Shown piece by piece: positions 6,792 through 12,988 of a stretch of 12,988 nt of DNA. The notes below the pieces were generated by a model. It had not been told where the DNA came from, made no database searches, and worked only from the letters and a program-made list of their open reading frames with translations. How positions within the stretch are numbered: the stretch's first letter is position 1; each line of letters opens with the position of its first letter. Location: contig DSBN01000320.1 of the NCBI GenBank assembly GCA_011046055.1, positions 1 through 12,988 of the forward strand. The letters run 5' to 3'. Made by a program: the position numbers and the translations under genes. The DNA is from Sediminispirochaeta sp. (lineage in GTDB: Bacteria > Spirochaetota > Spirochaetia > DSM-16054 > Sediminispirochaetaceae).

Positions 6792-7034
6792 CTACTCTTG
6801 TCCTCTCGGCGGATTTTGCCGCATGTATTCGTGTTCCTCTCGAACCTCGACGATCAGGTCGCGCAGCTTCCAGTCCAAGTTGGACGGGGTACTGGTGGTG
6901 AAGGCGACTCCCTGCGGGTCAACGACGGCGGCCTTGGCCGCCCGCATAATGGCGATGGTCTCCTCTCGGGAGAAACCGTGTATCAATACAAGCCTCTCGT
7001 CGTTTTGCAAATCGTCGTGCTGTTCTTCGGACAT
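6792..7034 (-). CDS. Small DUF3783-like protein
   Basis: An 80-residue soluble protein with no signal peptide or membrane segment. After an acidic N-terminus (MSEEQHDDLQNDE) comes LVLIHGFSREETIAIMRAAKAA (16-37), which matches the start of DUF3783-type domains (a beta strand ending in HGF/YGF-S, then a helix with EE). A strand with VAFTTSTPSN and a helix carrying LRDLIVEVREEHEYMRQN follow. The function of this family is not known. The start at 7034 is preceded by AAGGAG. It is the first gene of a two-gene operon with prsW and lies divergent from clpB. The family name is given from motif memory, so confidence in it is moderate; that the gene is real is well supported by its ribosome binding site, spacing and codon use. 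Confidence 0.75.
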   Translation of the reverse strand: MSEEQHDDLQNDERLVLIHGFSREETIAIMRAAKAAVVDPQGVAFTTSTPSNLDWKLRDLIVEVREEHEYMRQNPPRGQE

Positions 7035-7067
7035 ACTCGCTCCTTGATAAAAGTTTGTACTATCTCA

Positions 7068-7097
7068 ATTCTATTTGACCGGTGTGATAGCTATCAG
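7068..7097 (-). promoter_or_regulatory. Candidate promoter of the DUF3783-prsW operon
   Basis: On the - strand CTGATA (7097-7092, 4 of 6 to TTGACA) and TAGAAT (7073-7068, 5 of 6 to TATAAT) are 18 bases apart. The -35 overlaps one half of a 12-bp palindrome and the whole element overlaps the clpB promoter on the other strand. Transcription would start about 27 bases before the ATG. Confidence 0.4.
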
Positions 7098-7103
7098 TAT
7101 TTT
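7075..7103 (+). promoter_or_regulatory. Candidate sigma-70-type promoter of clpB
   Basis: TTGACC (7075-7080, 5 of 6) and TATTTT (7098-7103, 4 of 6) are separated by exactly 17 bases. The start would be near 7110, giving a purine-rich leader of about 110 bases. That leader contains one 6-bp hairpin, GCCTGA (7153-7158) / TCAGGC (7172-7177) with a 13-base loop. No CIRCE element (TTAGCACTC-N9-GAGTGCTAA) is present in the leader. Confidence 0.55.
7085..7096. promoter_or_regulatory. 12-bp perfect palindrome between divergent promoters (operator candidate)
   Basis: TGATAGCTATCA is its own reverse complement. It fills most of the -35/-10 spacer of the clpB promoter and overlaps the -35 of the opposite promoter, a place where a bound dimer could affect both. 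The regulator is not identifiable from the window. Confidence 0.45.
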
Positions 7104-7219
7104 ATAAAGCAAAGAGTATTGTAGTGAAAAACCGAAGAAAAGAAAATAAGATGCCTGAACAAATCTACCAATCAGGCGGTTTCTACACAAAAGCATACAG
7201 TATTACGAGGTGAAGATAG

Positions 7220-9823
7220 ATGCGCTACGACAAGATGACACTCAAGGCACAGGAAGCTCTGCAGGAGTCCGACAGCTTGGTGACCAAGTACAACCATGGC
7301 AACGTCGACGTCGAGCACTATATGATGGTGCTGCTGAATCAGGATGACGGAGTGATTCCTCCTCTCCTGGACAGGATCGGGGTGAATCGGGAAGCTCTCA
7401 GCGCCGACGTAGAGAAGGTCCTGAAAGAGAAGCCCCGTGTTTACGGCAGCACCGCTCAGGTGAGCATCTCTCCGGAGTTGGCCAACGTCCTGAGGCAGGC
7501 GGAACTCGAAGCCGATTCGCTGAAAGACGACTACATCAGCTCCGAACATATTCTGCTGGCCATCTTGGGCCAGGAGAGCCGTCTGTCGGAGCTGCTCAAG
7601 CGCCACGGGGTCAATCGCGGCGCGGTGATGTCGGCGATGAAGGAGATCCGCGGCAACCAGCGGGTCACCGACCAGAATCCCGAAGGGAGGTACCAGGCTC
7701 TGGATAAGTACTGTCAGGATCTGACCGGTCTGGCGCGAAAGGAAAAGATGGACCCGGTGATCGGCCGGGACGAGGAGATCCGCCGGGTGATGCAGGTGCT
7801 CAGCCGCCGGACCAAGAACAACCCCGTGCTGATCGGCGAACCGGGAGTCGGAAAAACCGCCATCGCCGAAGGTCTAGCCCTACGGATCGTCTCGGGTGAC
7901 GTTCCCGACAGTCTGAAGGACAAAAGACTCTTGGCCCTCGACCTGGGTGCCCTCCTGGCGGGGGCGAAGTTCCGCGGCGAGTTCGAGGAGCGGCTCAAGG
8001 CGGTGATCCACGAAATATCGCAGTCCGACGGGAGAATCATTCTGTTTATCGACGAGTTGCACACCCTGGTCGGTGCCGGAGCCGCCGAGGGGGCAATGGA
8101 CGCCTCGAACTTGCTCAAGCCGGCGCTGGCTCGGGGCGAGCTGCGTGCCATCGGCGCTACCACCCTAGACGAGTTTCGCAAGCACATCGAAAAAGACCCG
8201 GCACTGGAGCGGCGCTTTCAGCCGGTATACACCAGCGAGCCTTCGGTGGAGAACACCATCGCCATTTTGCGGGGGATCAAGGAGCGCTACGAAGTACACC
8301 ACGGCGTGCGGATCAAGGACGAAGCGCTGCTGGCGGCGGCGAGCCTCTCGGATCGCTACATCACCAGCCGCTTTCTGCCGGATAAGGCTATCGACCTGGT
8401 GGACGAGGCGGCCAGTCGCTTGAAGATGGAGATCGAAAGTCAGCCAATCGAACTGGACAAGATCGACCGGCGGATCCTGCAGCTGAACATAGAGCGTCAG
8501 GCCCTCAATCGAGAGGAGGACGAGGCTTCCCGAGACAGGCTCAAAAAACTGGAGAAGATCCTCGGTGATCTGAAGTCCAAGCGGGACGCCATGTACCTGC
8601 AGTGGCAGAACGAGAAGAAGATCATCGACGAGATACGTAAATTGAAGGCCGATCTGGATCAGTACAGCCGCGACGAAGCCCGGTACGAGCGGGAGGGAAA
8701 CTTGAACAAGGCGGCGGAAATCAAGCACGGCCTGATCCCCGAGACACGGCGCAAAATTGAAGAGAAGGGAGGTGAGTTGGAAAAACTTCAGGAAAAATCC
8801 TCTCTGCTGCGCGAGGAGGTCTCCGAGGAGGATATCGCCCAGGTGGTCAGCTCCTGGACCGGGATACCGGTCACAAAAATGTTGACCGGAGAGATGACCA
8901 AGTACCTGAAGCTCGAAGAGACCCTCTCACAGAGGGTGGTAGGACAGGACGAAGCGATACGGGCGGTCTCCGACGCCATTCGGCGCAACAAGACGGGCCT
9001 CAGCGACGAGAACAAGCCCTTGGGAACCTTTATCTTCATCGGTCCCACCGGTGTGGGGAAGACCGAGCTGGCCAAGACCCTGGCGGACTTTCTCTTCGAC
9101 GACGAGCGCTCCCTGAAGCGGATAGATATGTCCGAGTATATGGAGAAGCATTCGGTTTCCCGGCTCATCGGTGCGCCCCCGGGCTACGTCGGCTACGACG
9201 AGGGGGGGCAGCTCACCGAGGCGGTGCGACGACGGCCATATTCCGTTGTGCTCTTCGACGAGATAGAAAAGGCCCACCCCGACGTGTTCAACGTCCTGCT
9301 GCAGCTGCTCGACGACGGACGACTGACCGACGGGCAGGGTCGAGTGGTGGATTTCAGAAATACCATCGTGATTATGACCAGCAACCTGGGCAGCGATCTG
9401 ATCCTGCAGGCCGAAAAATTGGAGGATGTGAAAGAGCAGGTGGAGCGTCTGATGAAGCAGACCTTCAAGCCGGAGTTTCTCAACCGGATCGACGAAATCA
9501 TCACCTTCCGTCGTTTGGGCGAAAATCAGATCCACGACATCGTACTAATACAGATAGCACGGCTCAAGGCGCGTCTTTCCTCTCGTAAAATCGAGCTGAG
9601 CTTCGATGAGTCCGCGGTGAAATACATCGCCAAGGTCGGTTTCGATCCGGCCTTCGGGGCCCGACCGATCAAGAGGACGGTGCAGAATCTGGTACAGAAC
9701 CGATTGGCCAACATGATCCTGGAAGCGGAGATTAAGGAGGGCGACTTGGTGGCGGTCTCCGCCGATGAAGCCGGATTGGTCTTCAAAAAAGCCGACTCTT
9801 CCGTGAAGAAGGAGTCGGCCTAG
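7220..9823 (+). CDS. clpB: ClpB protein disaggregase (Hsp100 AAA+ chaperone)
   Basis: A hexameric cytosolic ATPase that threads aggregated proteins through its pore together with DnaK. It has 867 residues (E. coli ClpB has 857). The order is complete: the N-terminal Clp_N repeats (about 1-145); NBD1 with Walker A GEPGVGKT (206-213), pore loop [13 protein letters not shown] (from about 247), Walker B LFIDE (275-279) and arginine pair ERRF (330-333); the charged coiled-coil middle domain (about 405-525) that tells ClpB from ClpA/ClpC; NBD2 with Walker A GPTGVGKT (608-615), pore loop GYVGYDEGG (655-663), Walker B VVLFDE (676-681) and sensor-2 GARPIKR (813-819). The start MRYDKMT resembles the MRLDRLT start of E. 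coli ClpB and has GAGGTGA at 7207-7213. It is a single-gene unit, divergent from DUF3783-prsW. Its last ten codons also form a terminator hairpin for the opposite strand (9785-9819). No terminator for clpB itself was recognised. Confidence 0.98.
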   Translation: MRYDKMTLKAQEALQESDSLVTKYNHGNVDVEHYMMVLLNQDDGVIPPLLDRIGVNREALSADVEKVLKEKPRVYGSTAQVSISPELANVLRQAELEADSLKDDYISSEHILLAILGQESRLSELLKRHGVNRGAVMSAMKEIRGNQRVTDQNPEGRYQALDKYCQDLTGLARKEKMDPVIGRDEEIRRVMQVLSRRTKNNPVLIGEPGVGKTAIAEGLALRIVSGDVPDSLKDKRLLALDLGALLAGAKFRGEFEERLKAVIHEISQSDGRIILFIDELHTLVGAGAAEGAMDASNLLKPALARGELRAIGATTLDEFRKHIEKDPALERRFQPVYTSEPSVENTIAILRGIKERYEVHHGVRIKDEALLAAASLSDRYITSRFLPDKAIDLVDEAASRLKMEIESQPIELDKIDRRILQLNIERQALNREEDEASRDRLKKLEKILGDLKSKRDAMYLQWQNEKKIIDEIRKLKADLDQYSRDEARYEREGNLNKAAEIKHGLIPETRRKIEEKGGELEKLQEKSSLLREEVSEEDIAQVVSSWTGIPVTKMLTGEMTKYLKLEETLSQRVVGQDEAIRAVSDAIRRNKTGLSDENKPLGTFIFIGPTGVGKTELAKTLADFLFDDERSLKRIDMSEYMEKHSVSRLIGAPPGYVGYDEGGQLTEAVRRRPYSVVLFDEIEKAHPDVFNVLLQLLDDGRLTDGQGRVVDFRNTIVIMTSNLGSDLILQAEKLEDVKEQVERLMKQTFKPEFLNRIDEIITFRRLGENQIHDIVLIQIARLKARLSSRKIELSFDESAVKYIAKVGFDPAFGARPIKRTVQNLVQNRLANMILEAEIKEGDLVAVSADEAGLVFKKADSSVKKESA
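9785..9819 (-). terminator. Intrinsic terminator of the TRAP operon, embedded in the 3' end of clpB
   Basis: On the - strand GCCGACTC (9819-9812) and GAGTCGGC (9798-9791) form an 8-bp stem, extendable by about two weaker pairs, followed at once by TTTTTT (9790-9785). It begins 41 bases after the stop of the DctQM gene. On the + strand the hairpin is followed by CTAGCCCG, not Ts, so it should work only on - transcripts. The sequence encodes ClpB residues 856-867 ([12 protein letters not shown]). Confidence 0.8.
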
Positions 9824-9859
9824 CCCGTCCGGCGGGTCGTGGTCGGGCGGCCCGTGAAA

Positions 9860-11929
9860 TCAGGCCGCCGGCTGCGGTACCCTCCGCTTTCTTCCGTTCT
9901 GCAGCATGAAAACCCCGCCATAGACGAAAAGGGCGAAGATCGATACCACATAACGGTAGCTCTCGTCTATCCCCAGAAAATTGGTGGTGTAGTAGGGGCG
10001 CAGCAGGATGAAGGTGGTGAGCAGCAACAGGATGCTCTCGTACCACCTGTTTCTGGTGACGAAGAAGTTTTGGGTCGTCGCCGCGAAGGCGAACATCGCG
10101 ATCAGGGTGGTGAAAAAGATCCAGGCGATCCTCCAGCCGGCATGGACGTCGACCAGCAGCAGGTCGGTGTTGAAGATAAACATAAAGGGCAGCAGAGCGG
10201 TCCGGATGTCGTAGGTGAACCCCTGGATTCCGGTCTTTATGGGGTTGGATTTGGCGATAGCCGAGGCGGCGAAGGCCGCCAGACCCACCGGTGGTGTATC
10301 GTCGGCCAGAATACCGAAGAAAAAGACGAAGAGGTGGGCGGCGATCAGGGGAAAAACAACCCCCGCTTTGGCTCCCAGGGTGACGATCACCGGGGCGGTG
10401 AGGCTGGCCATCACGATGTAGTTGGCGGTAGTGGGCAGTCCCATTCCGAGCAGCAGGCAGGCGAAGGCGGTGATGAAGAGGATCAGGATGAAATTCCCCC
10501 CGGACAAGACTTCGATCACCTCGGTGATGATGCCCCCCAGACCGAGGGTGACCACCCCGACGATGATCCCCGCCGCCGCCACGGCCACGCCGATGCCCAT
10601 CATTCCCCGCCCGCCGGCTACCAGGGAGCGCCAGAGAAGAAGGATACTGTCTATAGCCGCCTGCTTCATTGATCTGCCGTGGCTGTAGGCTTCGATGAAG
10701 TTTTTCACTACTACCAGCGCCGCCAGTGCGGTGATGGCCCTGAAGACCGCCAGCTGCGGGGATCGGCGCATGATCACCAGCTCGTAGATCAGAAAGAGTA
10801 TCGGAATAATGTAGTACACTCCGCCGATGAAGGTGGACCAAAAGGGAGGGATTTGATCTTTGGTCAGGCCCTTGAGGCCCAGCTTGCCCGCCTCCAGGTG
10901 GGTGATGTACATCAGCGCGATGTAGGAGACCACCGCGGGGATAAATGCCGCCTTGACCACCGCCAGATACTCCACGTTGGCGTACTCGGCGATGATAAAG
11001 GCCGCCGCCCCCATCACCGGGGGCATCAGCTGACCGTTGGTGCTGCAGGCCACCTCCACCGCACCGGCCTTGTGGGCGGGGTAGCCGACCTTTTTCATCA
11101 TCGGAATGGTGAAAGTACCGGTGGTGACCACGTTGGCGATACTGGAGCCGGAGACCATACCGGTGAGCCCGCTGGCCAGTACCGCCGCCTTGGCCGGTCC
11201 TCCCTTGAAACGCCCCATCAGGCTGAAGGCCAGCTGGACGAAGTAGCGCCCCGCGCCGGCTTGATCTAGCATCGATCCGAACAGTACAAAGAGAAAGACG
11301 ATTGTTGCCGACACGTCCAGGGGAATCCCGTAGATTCCCTGGGTGCTAATGGTGATCTGGTTGATGAACCTGCCCAGGGAGACCCCCTTGAAGGCGATCA
11401 CTCCGGGCATATAGGGGCCGAGAAAGCTGTAGGCGATGAACACTCCGGCCACAATGGGGAGTACCGGCCCCAGGGCTCGTCTTGCGGCCTCCAAGACAAA
11501 TACGACCAGGACCAAACCAACGACGATGTCCCGGGGGATCAGCGAGCCGGGGCGGGTGCTCAAGCCTTGGTAGTCGATCACCACGTAGAGCGCCGCCACC
11601 GCGGCGACCAGAGCCAGGACAATGTCCAGCGTGGTGATTCGGTCCTGGGCGGAGAGATAGGCCCCGAGCCGCCCCTTTTTCGGTTTTTTGAACAGGGGGC
11701 GGCTGAGGTATACCAGGCTGATGGCGAAAGCGAGGTGGACCGCACGGATGACCACCGAATCGAGAATAAAAACGGTGGCCAGAGAGAGCTGGAAAATCGA
11801 CCACGCCGCGGCGATGACCGGGATGAGAAATGCCAGCTTGCCCTCTATATGGCGTATTCCGAACTCAGCTTCTTCGGCAATCTTCAGCGCTTCTCGGCTT
11901 CCTTCGTTGATCTCCAACTCCTCTGACAC
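9860..11929 (-). CDS. TRAP transporter fused permease (4TM/12TM DctQ-DctM, TAXI type)
   Basis: A 689-residue inner-membrane protein joining the small (DctQ-like) and large (DctM-like) TRAP subunits, as is usual in TAXI-type systems. It would couple cation gradients to uptake of substrate delivered by the binding protein encoded upstream. The N-terminal 30 residues are acidic and soluble. Hydrophobic segments near 32-50, 56-76, 103-120 and 135-148 precede the DctM part, which shows ASGLTGMVSGSSIANVVTTGTF (252-273), STNGQLMPPVMG (296-307), GMGLPTTANYIV (about 495-506) and ADDTPPVG (about 542-549). The start is GTG at 11929, chosen because AGGAG lies about 6 bases before it and no in-frame ATG sits nearby. 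The gap to the upstream gene is 14 bases. The substrate cannot be read from sequence; dicarboxylates or amino acids such as glutamate are common for the class. Confidence 0.93.
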   Translation of the reverse strand: MSEELEINEGSREALKIAEEAEFGIRHIEGKLAFLIPVIAAAWSIFQLSLATVFILDSVVIRAVHLAFAISLVYLSRPLFKKPKKGRLGAYLSAQDRITTLDIVLALVAAVAALYVVIDYQGLSTRPGSLIPRDIVVGLVLVVFVLEAARRALGPVLPIVAGVFIAYSFLGPYMPGVIAFKGVSLGRFINQITISTQGIYGIPLDVSATIVFLFVLFGSMLDQAGAGRYFVQLAFSLMGRFKGGPAKAAVLASGLTGMVSGSSIANVVTTGTFTIPMMKKVGYPAHKAGAVEVACSTNGQLMPPVMGAAAFIIAEYANVEYLAVVKAAFIPAVVSYIALMYITHLEAGKLGLKGLTKDQIPPFWSTFIGGVYYIIPILFLIYELVIMRRSPQLAVFRAITALAALVVVKNFIEAYSHGRSMKQAAIDSILLLWRSLVAGGRGMMGIGVAVAAAGIIVGVVTLGLGGIITEVIEVLSGGNFILILFITAFACLLLGMGLPTTANYIVMASLTAPVIVTLGAKAGVVFPLIAAHLFVFFFGILADDTPPVGLAAFAASAIAKSNPIKTGIQGFTYDIRTALLPFMFIFNTDLLLVDVHAGWRIAWIFFTTLIAMFAFAATTQNFFVTRNRWYESILLLLTTFILLRPYYTTNFLGIDESYRYVVSIFALFVYGGVFMLQNGRKRRVPQPAA

Positions 11930-11943
11930 GGTCTTCTCCTTTT

Positions 11944-12936
11944 TTAGTCCATCAAACCGACTTCTCGAAAATACTTCAGGGCGCCGTCGTGATAGGGCGC
12001 GCTGTTGCCCTCGAGCATGTTCTCCCGGGAGAGAACCTCGAAGGAGGGGTGCAGCTGCTTGAAGTCCTCCAGGTTCTCAAAGACCTCTTTGGTCACGATG
12101 TAGACGATTTCCTCCGGAACCTCGGCGGAGGTGACCAGGGTCGCTTTGACTCCGTAGGTGGGGGTATCCGAGTCGTTGGCCGCCTTGGGGTAGAGTTTCT
12201 GGGGAATGTAGGATTTGGCGTAGAAGGGGAACTCTTCGATCAGCTCGTCCACGTTCACTATGGGGATGAACTTGACCGGACGTGTTCCCGCGGTGGCCTC
12301 CATGACCGAACCGTTGGGATGGCCTACGGTGTAGAAGTAGGCGTCGATCCGTCCGTCCTGGAGGAGCTTCGCCGACTCGGCGGCCTTGATCTGCTCGGCC
12401 TGGATGTCGGTCTCCCAGTCGAGTCCGGCGGTAGCCAGGGCGTCGATGGCGTTGCCTCGGTTACCCGATCCGGGATCGCCGATGTTTACCTTTTTGCCCC
12501 TTAGGTCTTCGATGCTGTCGATACCCGCGTCAGCCGCCGCCACCAGGGTGATCGACTCGGGGTGCAGGGCGCAGACCGCCCGAAGGTTCTCCTGGGGGTT
12601 TCCCTCCCATTCGGCCTCTCCGGTGTAGGCCTGGAACTGGCGGTCCGACTGGGCGATACCGAACTCCAGATCGCCGGACATCACCGCGTTTATATTGAAT
12701 ACCGAACCACCGGTCGACTCGACCGTCGCCTTCAGGTTGTACTCGCTCTGCTTGGCGTTAACGGTTTTGGAAATGGCCCCGCCGGCGGGGTAGTAGACCC
12801 CGGTCAGGCCTCCGGTACCGATGGTGACGAAACGCATTCTTTCCGATTGACCTTCCGACGAGGAGTCCCCTCCGCAGGAGATCAGCAGTGATCCGACCAT
12901 CACCAGCAAAGTGACGATCACAAGCATCTTTTTCAT
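11944..12936 (-). CDS. TAXI-family TRAP transporter solute-binding lipoprotein
   Basis: A 330-residue extracytoplasmic binding protein and first gene of the TRAP operon. The N-terminus MKKMLVIVTLLVMVGSLLISCGGDSSSEG has a type II signal peptide with lipobox L-I-S-C (C21), so it is likely a periplasmic lipoprotein. The mature part begins with the TAXI signature region: VTIGTGGLTGVYYPAGGAI (about 37-55), VESTGGSVFNINAVMSGDLEFGIAQSD (about 72-98) and KKVNIGDPGSGNR further on. It should capture the substrate and pass it to the fused DctQM permease encoded 14 bases downstream. The ATG at 12936 has AAAGGAG upstream. The ligand is unknown. The gene is intact and of normal length. Confidence 0.95.
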   Translation of the reverse strand: MKKMLVIVTLLVMVGSLLISCGGDSSSEGQSERMRFVTIGTGGLTGVYYPAGGAISKTVNAKQSEYNLKATVESTGGSVFNINAVMSGDLEFGIAQSDRQFQAYTGEAEWEGNPQENLRAVCALHPESITLVAAADAGIDSIEDLRGKKVNIGDPGSGNRGNAIDALATAGLDWETDIQAEQIKAAESAKLLQDGRIDAYFYTVGHPNGSVMEATAGTRPVKFIPIVNVDELIEEFPFYAKSYIPQKLYPKAANDSDTPTYGVKATLVTSAEVPEEIVYIVTKEVFENLEDFKQLHPSFEVLSRENMLEGNSAPYHDGALKYFREVGLMD

Positions 12937-12975
12937 GACGTGCTCCTTTTTTTGAAAATATCGAATTATCCATCT

Positions 12976-12981
12976 ATTATA
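12976..12981 (-). promoter_or_regulatory. Likely -10 box of the TRAP operon promoter
   Basis: A perfect TATAAT reads on the - strand, about 40 bases before the start of the TAXI gene, followed by an AT-rich leader and the AAAGGAG site. The matching -35 would lie beyond the end of the window, so the promoter cannot be fully judged. Confidence 0.5.
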
Positions 12982-12988
12982 TGCGCTC

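Noticed and set aside
7035..7219. CIRCE (HrcA) operator upstream of clpB
   Set aside because: No TTAGCACTC-N9-GAGTGCTAA or near match was found. The only perfect dyads are TGATAGCTATCA and a small leader hairpin.
9791..9819. Hairpin at the end of clpB as the terminator of clpB
   Set aside because: On the + strand it sits inside the coding region and is followed by CTAGCCCG with no T-run; the A-run lies on the 5' side. It only makes sense for the - strand.

Overview
The window reads as a chromosomal segment of a free-living, probably halotolerant bacterium of the Spirochaetota. This is an inference. The main support is the mature start of the glycine betaine-binding protein (signal peptide ending in AFA, then a GGEQEG-type stretch), which is a common style for spirochaete binding proteins. 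The GC-rich coding sequence, the glycine betaine importer and the sucrose-type compatible-solute operon fit a spirochaete of salty water or sediment. No phage, transposase, integrase or CRISPR array is visible. The genes look vertically inherited, with strong AGGAGG-like ribosome binding sites throughout.

Left part (1-2245, + strand): the end of a ProV/OpuAA ATPase (its CBS-domain tail), a ProW/OpuAB permease and a ProX/OpuAC binding protein. Together they form a glycine betaine/proline betaine ABC importer that ends in a strong intrinsic terminator. Converging on it (2244-5776, - strand) is a two-gene sucrose-phosphate operon. It has a GT4 sucrose-phosphate-synthase-like gene, split by a one-base frameshift in this sequence, followed 3 bases later by a 695-residue protein. 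That protein joins a HAD sucrose-phosphate-phosphatase domain to a glycosidase domain resembling GH100 neutral/alkaline invertases. The two convergent units are thus uptake and synthesis of osmolytes, and the fusion suggests that making and breaking down the sugar may sit on one polypeptide.

Middle part (5857-7103): a tRNA-Asp(GTC) gene with its own apparent promoter and a long terminator hairpin. Next is a two-gene operon on the - strand encoding a small DUF3783-like protein and a PrsW-family intramembrane metalloprotease. That operon diverges from clpB, and the 185-bp gap holds face-to-face candidate promoters overlapping at a perfect 12-bp palindrome.

Right part (7220-12988): the full-length disaggregase gene clpB (+ strand), convergent with a TAXI-type TRAP transporter operon (- strand): a lipoprotein substrate-binding protein, then a fused DctQ-DctM membrane protein with a GTG start. 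The intrinsic terminator of the TRAP operon appears to lie inside the last codons of clpB.

The most interesting items are the phosphatase-invertase fusion, the frameshift in its partner synthase, the terminator embedded in clpB, and the palindrome shared by the clpB and DUF3783-prsW promoters.
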